From: Thermoplasmata archaeon
Lineage (GTDB): Archaea > Thermoplasmatota > Penumbrarchaeia > JAEHCK01
Assembly (NCBI GenBank): GCA_020696345.1
Contig: JAEHCK010000007.1
Location: 1-64,000, forward strand
Direction of reading: 5' to 3'
Length of the DNA: 64,000 nt
Positions within the stretch are counted from its first letter, which is position 1; each line of letters opens with the position of its first letter. Both the position numbers and the translations under genes were made by a program. Below are positions 41,231 through 51,911 of this stretch, one piece after another. Below the pieces are notes generated by a model. It did not search any database, had not been told where the DNA came from, and worked only from the letters and a program-made list of their open reading frames with translations.

Positions 41231-42535
41231 TTGACTAGTGTAAGCTCACCAGAGATTTTATTAAAGAATATTGCCGAGCTTATCACCATGGCACCGGAGA
41301 ACATAGATAATAATAAACCAAGAACCGGAAAGGATATGGGAAAGCTTGGTAATATTACCGACGGCGCCGTGGCAATCGGGAATGGTAAGATCATTTGTGT
41401 GGGTAGTACACGTGACGTTCTTGGCCAACTGGACCTGTCGGCTAACACATCGGTTATCGATTGTACTGGAAAGACAGTATTACCCGGTTTTGTGGATCCG
41501 CACACACATTTGATATTCTCGGGCAGCCGAGAATCCGAGTTAACATTAAAATTGGAAGGTAAAACGTATATGGATATCCTTCAAAGCGGTGGTGGAATAC
41601 TAAAAACGGTACATGCAACTCGAAATGCATCTTTGGATGATCTGCTCGTGGAGGCAAAAAAACGTTTGGATATCATGCTCGAGCATGGAACCACGACCCT
41701 GGAGGCAAAATCCGGCTACGGTCTCTCTGAGGATTCCGAATTGAGATCATTACAAGCTATCAAGGATTTGGGAAATATTCATGTTATGGATATTGTTCCA
41801 ACTTTTTTAGGGGCTCATGCACGACCACCTGAACTTCCGGATGATCCGGATAGATACATTGACTTGATAATTTCAGACATGTTGCCCAATGTCGAACAAA
41901 GGCGTTTGGCGGAGTTTTGTGATGTGTTTTGTGAGGAGGGTGTATTCTCTGTGGACCAGTCAGAGAGATTATTGAGAAGTGCGAAGGATCATGGTTTAAA
42001 ACCAAAATTACATATAGATGAATTTGTACATTTAGGAGGCGCAAAACTGGCTGCAACGCTCTGTGCAACGTCGGCTGACCATTTAATGATGACCTCGGAC
42101 GATGACCTGTCTGCCATGGCAGAGGCGGGTGTGATCGGCGTATTACTGCCCGGGACGCCGTTTGCACTCATGGAAAAGGAGTACCCAAATGCTCAGCGGA
42201 TGCTCGAACTTGGCGTGCCAATTGCTCTTGCAACCGATCTCAACCCAAACTGCATGACAGAATCTATGCAGTTCATAATATCTATTGCATGTTACAATAT
42301 GAAATTACTACCTGCGCAAGCGATCACGGCGGCAACCATCAATGCCGCACACGCCATTGATCGGGCAGAGCTGGTGGGCAGTCTTGAGGTTGGAAAACAG
42401 GCAGACATGATCATACTCGATGTGCCGAACTACCAGCATATCCCATATCATTTTGGCATCAATCATGTAATAAAAGTGATCAAGAAAGGCAAACTGGTTG
42501 TTGATAAATACAAAATCCGAAGTTCGAATATCTAA
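41231..42535 (+). CDS. hutI: Imidazolonepropionase
   Basis: VLPGFVDPHTHLIFSGSRESE, GTTTLEAKSGYGL, LKPKLHIDEF, SADHLMM, ALATDLNPNC. Confidence 0.93.
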   Translation: MTSVSSPEILLKNIAELITMAPENIDNNKPRTGKDMGKLGNITDGAVAIGNGKIICVGSTRDVLGQLDLSANTSVIDCTGKTVLPGFVDPHTHLIFSGSRESELTLKLEGKTYMDILQSGGGILKTVHATRNASLDDLLVEAKKRLDIMLEHGTTTLEAKSGYGLSEDSELRSLQAIKDLGNIHVMDIVPTFLGAHARPPELPDDPDRYIDLIISDMLPNVEQRRLAEFCDVFCEEGVFSVDQSERLLRSAKDHGLKPKLHIDEFVHLGGAKLAATLCATSADHLMMTSDDDLSAMAEAGVIGVLLPGTPFALMEKEYPNAQRMLELGVPIALATDLNPNCMTESMQFIISIACYNMKLLPAQAITAATINAAHAIDRAELVGSLEVGKQADMIILDVPNYQHIPYHFGINHVIKVIKKGKLVVDKYKIRSSNI

Positions 42536-42799
42536 ATTCTAAACAAGCAAAAAAAATATTGATTTTTCAAATATTCTTTTTTTGCTATAACTTAGAATTC
42601 CTTTAATCAATTATTAAACCAAACGGAATTCTAACCCCAAATCCGAAATTCCAAATAATAATTTCACAAACCTTAATCTTGTTTGAAATTTAGATACTAG
42701 TTTTTGTTTAGAATTTAGGGTTTAGGATTTAGAGTTTTAAAATAATAACTGGTTAAATCATCATTTTCACATTATCCTACGAAAATTTGGAGATGAACC
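42512..42799. repeat. Dispersed intergenic element, copy 1
   Basis: Ends aaaatccgaagttcgaatatctaaattctaaacaa and gatttagagttttaaaataat..aactggttaaatcatcattttcacattatcctacgaaaatttggagatgaacc; second copy at 62355-62615. Confidence 0.85.
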
Positions 42800-43067
42800 A
42801 TAAAATTAAACTAAGTTTCATTAGATGTTTTCGGTAAACGATATCGAGGCTCGACGTCAAAATTCATAACTTAAATATATGAACGAATTTTGAGGTCTAG
42901 ATTAAACTTGAAGAGTTTTATCTTGTATCGTCAGACGGTTTCGGCTAACGGTTTTTTCCAACCTCCGGATTCGGTCCATTATCATTTTATCTTTGTCTAT
43001 TAAAAAATTCTTATTAAAAAAATGATGATTTATCAATATAGAGCTTTTTGAAACTGCCGAACATATA

Positions 43068-43280
43068 ATGGAATCTCATCCATTAACCTGTCCACTATCC
43101 ACAACTGTAAAGGAGGTTTTGGATAAAATGATTGCATATAGTGATTTTCATCTTGCCATTGTAACACCAGGTAACAATGAAATCCTTGGTGAAGTCACAA
43201 TTCATGAAATAGTAAGAAGGTATTATGAATCTATAAAATCGTTTTGTAAAACTTGTAAAAAAGACAGTGATATAATATGA
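43068..43280 (+). CDS. CBS-domain fragment; frame stays open upstream to 43029 with no standard start
   Basis: SHPLTCPLSTTVKEVLDKMIAYSDFHLAIVTPGNNEILGEVTIHEIV; overlaps the antiporter start by 4 nt. Confidence 0.65.
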   Translation: MESHPLTCPLSTTVKEVLDKMIAYSDFHLAIVTPGNNEILGEVTIHEIVRRYYESIKSFCKTCKKDSDII

Positions 43281-44473
43281 TAGAAATAGGTCCATTTTTA
43301 TTCATTGGCACAGTAGTAATCTTTGGTTTCTTATTAGGCAAAGTTACACAATGGGTTAGATTAACCTCTATTGTAGGTTACATTATTGCTGGTATCATCA
43401 TAGGTCCCTTAACACATTTGATCGTTTTACCACCTGATGCAGGTAATCTTATTGTAAATTTTACTCTAGCTATTGTGGCTTTTATTATTGGATTAAGTTT
43501 TTCAAAAGCATTCATAAGACGCACGGGAAAAATGGTTGTAAAAATAACAATTGTGGAATCGTTAATCACATTCGTGGCAGTTACCTTGGGAGTTTATATA
43601 TTAACCTGGAATCTTCCAATTGCATTAATTCTTGGAGCATTAGGACCAGCAACCGCACCTGCAGGTACTATGGCAGCTATTCATGATTGTAAAGCAAGAG
43701 GCAATTTAAGTCGTATTACAATTGGCGTTGTGGGTCTTGACGATGCAATAGCAGTTATTATTTTTGTGATTGGCTTAGCTACAGTTAGATTACTTATAGG
43801 TGGTGGTTTGTCATTATTGCTGATTCTCGAAATTATTTTTATGGAGATTGGGGTTGCAATTTTTCTGGGAATACTTATGGGAACCGTACTAGCTTATACG
43901 ACAAAAATTCTCAAACATAAAGAAGATATATTTATAATAGCAATAGGGGCTATTTTACTTTGCGCCGGTATCGCTGAGATGATAGGTGCTTCATCTATTC
44001 TGGCATGCATGCTATTAGGTGTTGCTTTTATAAATATATCCCCCAGATCAGGACGAACGATCAATAGGTCGATAGAAGGAATAATTGCTCCAATTTTTGT
44101 TGTTTTTTTCGTGGTTGCAGGCTTAGAACTCAGACCTGAACTATTAATTCCCGCAGGGGTTTTGGGAGTGGTTTACATCATTAGTAGGATTATTGGTAAA
44201 TATAGTGGGGCAAATCTTGGCAGTAGATTTGCTAAAGTTGAACCTAAAGTTCAAAAATATTTAGGGTTCGCTTTACTTTCACAAGCAGGTGTTGCAATAG
44301 GCTTAGCGCTTCTAGTAAGCCATGAACTTGCAGGTTTAGAAGGTGGAGTTTATCTTGGTGCATTGGCTATAACAATAATTACCGCAACGACGGTGGTATT
44401 TGAAATAATTGGACCAATAAGTTTACGATTTGCAGTTACAAAAGCTATGGAGGTGCCAAAGAAAGTAAAATAA
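43277..44473 (+). CDS. Kef/CPA2-type cation:proton antiporter
   Basis: Multi-TM; VGYIIAGIIIGPL, GALGPATAPAGTMAAIHD, VVGLDDAIAVIIF, LLGVAFINISP. Confidence 0.88.
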   Translation: MIEIGPFLFIGTVVIFGFLLGKVTQWVRLTSIVGYIIAGIIIGPLTHLIVLPPDAGNLIVNFTLAIVAFIIGLSFSKAFIRRTGKMVVKITIVESLITFVAVTLGVYILTWNLPIALILGALGPATAPAGTMAAIHDCKARGNLSRITIGVVGLDDAIAVIIFVIGLATVRLLIGGGLSLLLILEIIFMEIGVAIFLGILMGTVLAYTTKILKHKEDIFIIAIGAILLCAGIAEMIGASSILACMLLGVAFINISPRSGRTINRSIEGIIAPIFVVFFVVAGLELRPELLIPAGVLGVVYIISRIIGKYSGANLGSRFAKVEPKVQKYLGFALLSQAGVAIGLALLVSHELAGLEGGVYLGALAITIITATTVVFEIIGPISLRFAVTKAMEVPKKVK

Positions 44474-44597
44474 TCAAGAACTCTTTTTAAGATCAGGACC
44501 CTTCAGTTTTTTTAGGTTCCGAACCTTTGTATGTTGTTTCAGATTGTTCTGATGTTTGTGATGGTTCCGGTTGCTCACTTTGAGCTTGACAAACTTG

Positions 44598-47500
44598 TTA
44601 TTGTTCATCTTGTTTTGGTTTTACAGTTGTTTGAGGAGTTGAAGGTGTAGTACCCATACCTTCCGGTGCTTGTACTGTTGCAGGCTCGGAAATATCTTCG
44701 GGTGGCAGATCGATATCCGGCGGCAATTGAATGTCTGGTGGCACTTCTACTTCTACATCTGTCGGTTGTGCCTGTTCTGCCGCCAGTGCAGGTGTCGTTG
44801 TCGTGCCTGTACTTGTACTTGTACTTGGTTGAACTTCTGTGGCTGTTGCTATGGTGGGTGCGGGCATCAATTGCGGCAATATTGGCTCGATGTCTGCTGG
44901 CAGCTGTGGTGTGGCTCCAGGTGTACCCGTACCTGCACCAGGTTGCGCGTCACCACTCACCGGTAAGCCGGGTGTGGCGATCCCTAATTTTACCTCCAGA
45001 TCATAAAACTCGCGTTCTACTGCCAATGCCTGGTCAGGTTCGAACAACTTGCTTCTAATAGAACTAACTTGGTCCTCATAACCGGCAGTGTTCATCGTAT
45101 CCAATTTGGTAGAAACATGTTGTAATTTTGAAATGTTTGAATTAAATACAACAAAAGCCTTTAGAAACATATCTTTATTTGATAGATATAATGTATCAAG
45201 CCGCGTGACATTGTACCCTTCTTCTTTCCAGGTGTTCAATTGGTTAAAAAATGCCTGTATTTTTTCTTCTTCACTGGCATACGATTGTAATCTAGCCACT
45301 TCGGTGGGCGGTATATAGGTTTGAAATGTATCTGGCATACCCATACCCGCTGTCGTTCTTGGCTCGCTCAAGATCTCGCCTTCAAGAACCTGGGATGCCT
45401 GCGCCTCGGCGGCCACCTCTTCGATCAATTTACGTTCACGATCCTTGGAACGGCGAAGCACCAAGAAAATTACCACAAACATCACGATAATGACCACGAT
45501 GATCATGATCACCCACAATAGAAGACCTGTCGTGGCACTGGTCTCCTTGGAGGCGGATTTGCCCTGGGTAACCTCGAATGGCCCACGGATAACTTCGTTT
45601 AAATTGCCTTCACTATCTGCGGCCCTTACCATAATGTAATACTGACCATTCTGTAGTTCATCGGTTATCCAGATAGCTTTATAATTATCACTGCCATCAG
45701 TTGATTTCGAAATTGTACCGATGCTTTCCCAGGTTTCATTATCTTTTGAGTAATAAAAGGATATGGTATTCAAATCGTTCTCGAGATCGATCACTCTGAC
45801 CACGATATTCTGGCGTACTTCAATAAAATCATTTACATTGGGTGAAATGAATTCGATCCTTGGCGGATTGTTCTCGTTATTATGGACCGTAATATAATCG
45901 TCAGAATCATCTGTGCCTTCAAGATCTGTCTTGTCCCGTGCACTTGCCCGGAGCCAGTATATATCATCAGGTGCCGTAGTAGTATCCCATGCGATCTCAT
46001 AATATAATCCTATTTCGTGCAGGTCACCCGAATTGTCATAATCGATCTGAGTCCAGGTTTGCTGGTTATTTGAATAATAGAATCTGACACCATTTGCATC
46101 AAGATTGTTCTCAAGATCAAAAACTGTTGCGTTCAGAGTTATTGTTCCTTTCATCTCACCGGAATTTGGACCGAGCAAGGTAACCACCGGCGCATTATTT
46201 GGATCATTGTGGATAAAGAAATAATCTGATTCGGCAAAACCCATCGCATCTTCAAGGTCGGTTGCCTCGACTCTCATCCAATATTTACCGTCCGGGAGTT
46301 TAGTGGTATCCCAGGAAAGCTCATAGATGTTCTCGCCCTCTGAAGACGAAGGTGTAGGTGTCTCCACATTTGAAATGACGGACCAGTCTTCTTGATTTGT
46401 TGAATAAAAGAACATTACACCCTGTTTATTGATGTTTTCTTCCATGTCATAAGCGAACACCCGCGAATTAAATGTGCCGTTGATATACTGGCCCAGTGTT
46501 GGTGATAAGATCTTGATGGTTGGTGGGTTGTTAGGTAAATTATGAATTATTACCGGTTCATCCAGGACATCCCAGCTGTGTAAAAGTGTTTCATCCGATA
46601 CCGAAACGTTCAACCAATATTTGCCGTCCGTGACATGCTCGGTGGCCCAAATGAAGGTATAATATTCTTTATTAGCCTCCGTGGGTTTTGGTGAATTGCC
46701 CAGAAAATGCCATACCACCTTATCTTTTGAGAAATAGAAGAAAACCCCATTATGGTCGATGTTATCTTCCAGATCGCGTACACGAGCGGTTATCACCTGT
46801 GTTTTTTCCAGGATCTTCCCTGGTTTTGGAGAGACAATATCGATCGCGGGCGCGTTCATGGCGTTATTATGTACTTTGAACTCGATGATCTCGCTTGCAT
46901 TCGTGAGTCCTTCGGTATCATTTACGAAGGCCATTAATCGATACCAGAAATCTGGTACGGTTGTTGTATCCCATGTTATGGAGTATACCTCGATACCCGA
47001 AGTGTTTACTTCGGGTAACTGGTCGTTACCTATTGCCATCCAGTTATCCAAACCATCATCAACCGAGAGATAGAATGTGACGCCGGAAGCGTTGATGTCA
47101 TTATCAAGATCAGACGCTATTGCACGTAACGATACAGTGCCCGCCAACTCAGGTACGCCTGGGATTGGAAGAATAATAATGCTTGGCTCACGGTTAGGGT
47201 TGTCGATCGTAACATTGATAATTTTCTCTACCTCGAAACCATCCAGATCGTTGGCATTAACCTTCAACCAATATTCCCCATCGAAGTATGTGGTAGTGTC
47301 CAGAAATACGCTGTAAACATCTGATTTACCCGAGTGTATAATATCTATTAATTCCCAAACTGTTTTATTATGGGATACATAAAACTGGATACCTTTGGAA
47401 GTATTGATCCCACCACCTATTGTATCCAATCCGGAATCTATAACCAGCGATTTGATCTCGATCTCGCCTTCTATACTTTCACCTGCAATAGGGTTTTGAA

Positions 47501-50500
47501 TGGTAAGTTCAGGCATATGTTGGTTATCGATCGTTACCGGTAACGAGAGATTCACACCCCTATTTAGTTCCAGGTCCTGGACCTCGGCCTTAAGAAAATA
47601 GTTCGACCCATCTGGCAGCGAAGTTGTATCCCAGGCTTGTGTGTAGATGTTGTTGGCGTCCGGTGTTTTATCGTTCCCAATCTCGGTCCATTCCTGGAGA
47701 TCTGTCGAATAATAAAAAAGCACGCCAATCGAGGTATCAATATTATCATCAGGATCGGTCACCGTGGCATTTATGATGACGCTGCCGTTCAGAACCTCGC
47801 CGCCCTTGGGGTGTATCAAGCGAATTCTGGGAACCTTGGTGATCGAAAATACATAGACACGACCCAGGTTGTCTTCTGTTGGCGAATCATAGTTGATCGC
47901 CGATACGGTGATCTCGTTAAAGTCATCGGTGTCCAGGCTGAACGCACCACTGATCTTCCAGCCAAAGTAATCATTCGGATTTTCGCCATAGGTCATGTAC
48001 TCCGCATTTTCCGCTAACAAGGTCCTGCCGATATGTGGGCTGGTAAAGAAACCAAAGACCGCACCGCTGTTTACGCCGTTTAACGAGTCGTAATAAGGCG
48101 CACCGATGATTATATCACTATAATCATCAAGATTAAGTTTATCGGAGTAACCTACACTGGCACCGAAACCGCTATCGGTGGGGCCAATGAATTTAATATC
48201 GGGTGGAGGTGTTATATATAGTAAAAAGTTATCAAAATGAAAGATACCATTTTCCCGTGACCCGCCCCAGGTAGACCAGTCCTCGACACGGCCACCGAAA
48301 TCTACATAGTATGCACCCGATTTGTCAAAACAATTTGTGCAGTCCTGGATGAAAAAGTCACTCGCATCCACGGGGTCGTTCAAGTAGAACACTTCATTTA
48401 CCCCGGCGCTATCCAGGTTCCAACCAAGAGCGAAATCAGCAGTACTATTCCTGATATATGTCCTGATCCAGGCCGATTCACCGGCGTCCAAACCGGTATC
48501 ATCAAGTAACCAGTCGTATGCAATTACAGCACTACTACCACTATTGATTGCCATCATCATATTTTGTGTGAGTGAGAATTTCACACCGTATGCACCGCTG
48601 TCGGGTTGGACACCATTACCGTAACTACGGCCAATAGCTATAATTAATTCCTTATCGTTTTGAATATTTTGAGGATTAATACCATCTACCCAATTGAACC
48701 TGGTCGAGGAACCTGAACCACCATATACACCATTCACGGTATCCCAACCATCATTGGCACCAGTAATTGTTGGTGTGTTTCCAGTAGTTTTCAAACCGTT
48801 ATCGAATTCGAGTTTAGGTGTACCTTTATCGGCGTCGGCCTCCCAAAGGTCAGGTACGAACGGACCACTGTTCAGAGTACTGCCATAGTACAGATTGGCA
48901 TAATTACCGCCAGGGGCGCCAATTATCACATCGGGGATATCATCATTGTCCACATCACCGGCTTGTGATATGGATTGCCCAAAATTATCGCCGGGGTTCT
49001 TTCCGGTAAAGAATAGTGATGCAATATTTATGGACTCGGTAAGCTTGAATCTTTTTTTACCGTGGATGAGTGCCACATGGCCGCCGTCGAGTTTAGGTGC
49101 ACCGATCATCATGTCGGAATAACCGTCACCGTTGAGATCGCCAATACATTTCACAGTAGTACCGAAACCGCTGTTTTTTGCACCTTGTATAATGCTCCAT
49201 ATATTATTGGTTATAACCATATGGATATTGTCAAAAAATGCTATGATTCCTTCATCGTCACCAAATTCACCATTGCCTAGATAACAGCCAAAATCCCAAT
49301 AATATGACCCCGCATGATCAATGAACTCTGTAATATTATACTGAAAATGATCTGAAACTGGCCCCCATGGAGTACTACCCCATCCACCATAGTTACGAGA
49401 TATCCAACGTCCATCGGCTCTCAGGATATCTCCGATATAATGTCTATCTGAAGGATTTGACCCGTTCCAGATCCTTGAGCGTATTGCACAAAGTTCTTCT
49501 GTATTATCGGATCCTCCAAAAAAGCCTTCAGTATCTTCTGCCCAATAATCGAAGGATACCTCAATTGTACTATTGGTCGAAATGTAGTTGAACATCTCAG
49601 CAGTAATGTCGAATTCAATGCCCCAGGCTGCACTACCCCCTGGACTGTTGCTACCACCACCATATGGATTATCAACTGTATGGTTCCGACCGACCGTAAT
49701 TTCCAGGGCGGTTTTATTAGCCCATGTGAGGTTATCACCATCTGGCCCATCAGGCTCCCAAGGACCGTAATGGGTACCACCATCATTCACAGTATCGCCA
49801 CCATATAAATTCGAGGAATCAGCGACATTATCTATCCAGTCCCACCCATCATCGCCAGCACCTAAACCCCAGGTATTGAGATCGCTCGGTGTATTGTTCA
49901 GACCATTGGAGAAATCCACCACGTTCGGTGTTGTCAGGTTGTCATCCCAGAGGTCAGGATAAAAATTTATTATTTTTTTGTATCCATAACTGATAACTGC
50001 CAGGTCTGCACCTGGCGCACCCACGAGCACATCAGCATAGCCATCGTTGTTAATATCACCCAAACCGGTAACTGAACTGCCATACATGGCACCTGAACCG
50101 ACATTGATATCTTCGCCGTCAAGGATACGATCGGCTTGTTGTGCACTGCCGGGGAAATTACCACCAAAAAATATGTAAGCGCGTCCACGATTACTTTTTG
50201 CACCAGGACCGCCTACGATTATGTCATTGATGCCATCACCATTTACATCGCCGGCATCTGCAACATCACAACCGAAATTATTACCTATGCCTTCACCAAC
50301 GATCGTGAAATCTGCCTGGTCATAAGTTATGTTATCGAAACCGGAATTTGCCTTGCCGAAGAATATATAGACCGCACCTTTATCGATCTCCGAACCGCTT
50401 GTAAATTTTGGTGTACCTACCACCAGGTCAGGGTATTGGTCGCCGTTCAGGTTCTCGATGTATGTGAAGTTCCACCCGAACATTGCGTCTGCGTGAGAAC

Positions 50501-50684
50501 CTGTACCACCCCAAATATATTGTTTAAACGAATTATATGGTTGTTGACCACCACGGGTTGAACTATCATTATTATGATCAGAATCGGAAACCACATAATT
50601 TATGCACCAGAAATTTAACAAGATCAAGATCAGCGTTACAATCACTGTAAAACATCTGATCCCAACACTTACATTCTTTACCAT
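44598..50684 (-). CDS. Giant FG-GAP (integrin-alpha-like) and Ig-like repeat surface protein with C-terminal TM and cytoplasmic tail
   Basis: GDVNGDGINDIIVGGPGA, GDLNGDGYSDMMIGAPK repeats; about 9 Ig-like modules with DGKYWLRV..NNPPxIxxxSPxxG; TM GLLLWVIMIIVVIIVMFVVIFLVLRR. Confidence 0.9.
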   Translation of the reverse strand: MVKNVSVGIRCFTVIVTLILILLNFWCINYVVSDSDHNNDSSTRGGQQPYNSFKQYIWGGTGSHADAMFGWNFTYIENLNGDQYPDLVVGTPKFTSGSEIDKGAVYIFFGKANSGFDNITYDQADFTIVGEGIGNNFGCDVADAGDVNGDGINDIIVGGPGAKSNRGRAYIFFGGNFPGSAQQADRILDGEDINVGSGAMYGSSVTGLGDINNDGYADVLVGAPGADLAVISYGYKKIINFYPDLWDDNLTTPNVVDFSNGLNNTPSDLNTWGLGAGDDGWDWIDNVADSSNLYGGDTVNDGGTHYGPWEPDGPDGDNLTWANKTALEITVGRNHTVDNPYGGGSNSPGGSAAWGIEFDITAEMFNYISTNSTIEVSFDYWAEDTEGFFGGSDNTEELCAIRSRIWNGSNPSDRHYIGDILRADGRWISRNYGGWGSTPWGPVSDHFQYNITEFIDHAGSYYWDFGCYLGNGEFGDDEGIIAFFDNIHMVITNNIWSIIQGAKNSGFGTTVKCIGDLNGDGYSDMMIGAPKLDGGHVALIHGKKRFKLTESINIASLFFTGKNPGDNFGQSISQAGDVDNDDIPDVIIGAPGGNYANLYYGSTLNSGPFVPDLWEADADKGTPKLEFDNGLKTTGNTPTITGANDGWDTVNGVYGGSGSSTRFNWVDGINPQNIQNDKELIIAIGRSYGNGVQPDSGAYGVKFSLTQNMMMAINSGSSAVIAYDWLLDDTGLDAGESAWIRTYIRNSTADFALGWNLDSAGVNEVFYLNDPVDASDFFIQDCTNCFDKSGAYYVDFGGRVEDWSTWGGSRENGIFHFDNFLLYITPPPDIKFIGPTDSGFGASVGYSDKLNLDDYSDIIIGAPYYDSLNGVNSGAVFGFFTSPHIGRTLLAENAEYMTYGENPNDYFGWKISGAFSLDTDDFNEITVSAINYDSPTEDNLGRVYVFSITKVPRIRLIHPKGGEVLNGSVIINATVTDPDDNIDTSIGVLFYYSTDLQEWTEIGNDKTPDANNIYTQAWDTTSLPDGSNYFLKAEVQDLELNRGVNLSLPVTIDNQHMPELTIQNPIAGESIEGEIEIKSLVIDSGLDTIGGGINTSKGIQFYVSHNKTVWELIDIIHSGKSDVYSVFLDTTTYFDGEYWLKVNANDLDGFEVEKIINVTIDNPNREPSIIILPIPGVPELAGTVSLRAIASDLDNDINASGVTFYLSVDDGLDNWMAIGNDQLPEVNTSGIEVYSITWDTTTVPDFWYRLMAFVNDTEGLTNASEIIEFKVHNNAMNAPAIDIVSPKPGKILEKTQVITARVRDLEDNIDHNGVFFYFSKDKVVWHFLGNSPKPTEANKEYYTFIWATEHVTDGKYWLNVSVSDETLLHSWDVLDEPVIIHNLPNNPPTIKILSPTLGQYINGTFNSRVFAYDMEENINKQGVMFFYSTNQEDWSVISNVETPTPSSSEGENIYELSWDTTKLPDGKYWMRVEATDLEDAMGFAESDYFFIHNDPNNAPVVTLLGPNSGEMKGTITLNATVFDLENNLDANGVRFYYSNNQQTWTQIDYDNSGDLHEIGLYYEIAWDTTTAPDDIYWLRASARDKTDLEGTDDSDDYITVHNNENNPPRIEFISPNVNDFIEVRQNIVVRVIDLENDLNTISFYYSKDNETWESIGTISKSTDGSDNYKAIWITDELQNGQYYIMVRAADSEGNLNEVIRGPFEVTQGKSASKETSATTGLLLWVIMIIVVIIVMFVVIFLVLRRSKDRERKLIEEVAAEAQASQVLEGEILSEPRTTAGMGMPDTFQTYIPPTEVARLQSYASEEEKIQAFFNQLNTWKEEGYNVTRLDTLYLSNKDMFLKAFVVFNSNISKLQHVSTKLDTMNTAGYEDQVSSIRSKLFEPDQALAVEREFYDLEVKLGIATPGLPVSGDAQPGAGTGTPGATPQLPADIEPILPQLMPAPTIATATEVQPSTSTSTGTTTTPALAAEQAQPTDVEVEVPPDIQLPPDIDLPPEDISEPATVQAPEGMGTTPSTPQTTVKPKQDEQ

Positions 50685-51012
50685 AACCTACACCTTCCTT
50701 TTGGGATAATTAAATATTATATCAGGAATTTTGAACAAATTTTCGATAAGATATATAAATAAGAAATAATACGTCCAATATGTCATTCTCAACATTCATT
50801 GGATTATTTAAATCTTATCCTTTTATGTTCAACATTTCATCAATAAAAGTAAATTAAAGTGGAGCCAGTAATATAATTGCCAGAATATTGTTTTACCGGG
50901 TATAAAGTTTTTGTGGAACACTTTTTTAATTGATTTATAATGTTATCGAAAGTTTAAATAATAAGTAATAAATTAATAAATTATTTGTAGTATAAATGTT
51001 TATTAAAGTCTC

Positions 51013-51885
51013 ATGAAAAAGATCAGAAGTGGCATTTTCGGTTTGAATCCCCTGTTGGACGGCGGGTTCAATGAGAAGTCCACTAATGTGATCTTGGGGG
51101 TACCCGGGACAGGTAAAACCACATTCGCCACTCAATTCCTCAAACGCGGTTTGGAGATGAAGCAGCCTGCTATATTTATCAGTTTAGATGAAAACCAAGA
51201 TCAGATCATTCATGAAGCGAGAGAACGCGGTTGGCCCGAGATGGAAAAATTCGTTGACGAGGGATTATTACTTTTTATCGATGCTTCCGGTAAAGAGTTC
51301 ACTACATTTATTCGAGATGAGCTGCCAAAATTCGTGTCAAAATGGTCCGGGGCCAATGCCCGAGTTGCCATCGATCCTTTGACACCGGTTATCTGGGCGG
51401 TAGAGAATAGGTATGATCAGCGCGAGTTGATCAGTATTTTGATGAAAGAGCTAAAAAAGATCGGAACCGTCGTATGTACTCTGGAAGAATATGGCATCGA
51501 GGACCAGATCTCAAGTAAGGAAACGATAATACCAATGTATCTGGCCGATTCGGTTATTCATTTAAAATATGTTAGAAAAGGCGGCGATAAGGGCTTTAAT
51601 AGACTATTGGAAATTATTAAATACCGGAACAGCCGCCATAGTAAACAATCGCATCAATATAATATCCTTCATGGTTTTGGGATAATGCTTCAACAATTTG
51701 ATGAACCAAAGAAGGTCACAAAAAAAATTCCCAGTCTGATAAAAAGGAATTTAATTAAGGAGAAAAAATTACCAAAGAATATAAAGAATATGTTAACAAA
51801 TTATCTGGAATCATTGAATGATCATGATTTCGAGGAACTCGATATTCCTAAAGTCATTCAGAACCTGATGGAGGAATATACATAA
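51013..51885 (+). CDS. KaiC-like RecA-superfamily ATPase
   Basis: SGIFGLNPLLDGGFNEKSTNVILGVPGTGKTTFATQFLKRG; FISLDENQDQI. Confidence 0.87.
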   Translation: MKKIRSGIFGLNPLLDGGFNEKSTNVILGVPGTGKTTFATQFLKRGLEMKQPAIFISLDENQDQIIHEARERGWPEMEKFVDEGLLLFIDASGKEFTTFIRDELPKFVSKWSGANARVAIDPLTPVIWAVENRYDQRELISILMKELKKIGTVVCTLEEYGIEDQISSKETIIPMYLADSVIHLKYVRKGGDKGFNRLLEIIKYRNSRHSKQSHQYNILHGFGIMLQQFDEPKKVTKKIPSLIKRNLIKEKKLPKNIKNMLTNYLESLNDHDFEELDIPKVIQNLMEEYT

Positions 51886-51911
51886 GAAAACGGCAGGATA
51901 AAAACCTGGAT

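Noticed and set aside
44666-50561. Many + strand ORFs opposite the giant surface protein
   Set aside because: Antisense frames of a 6-kb coding gene with no family motifs.
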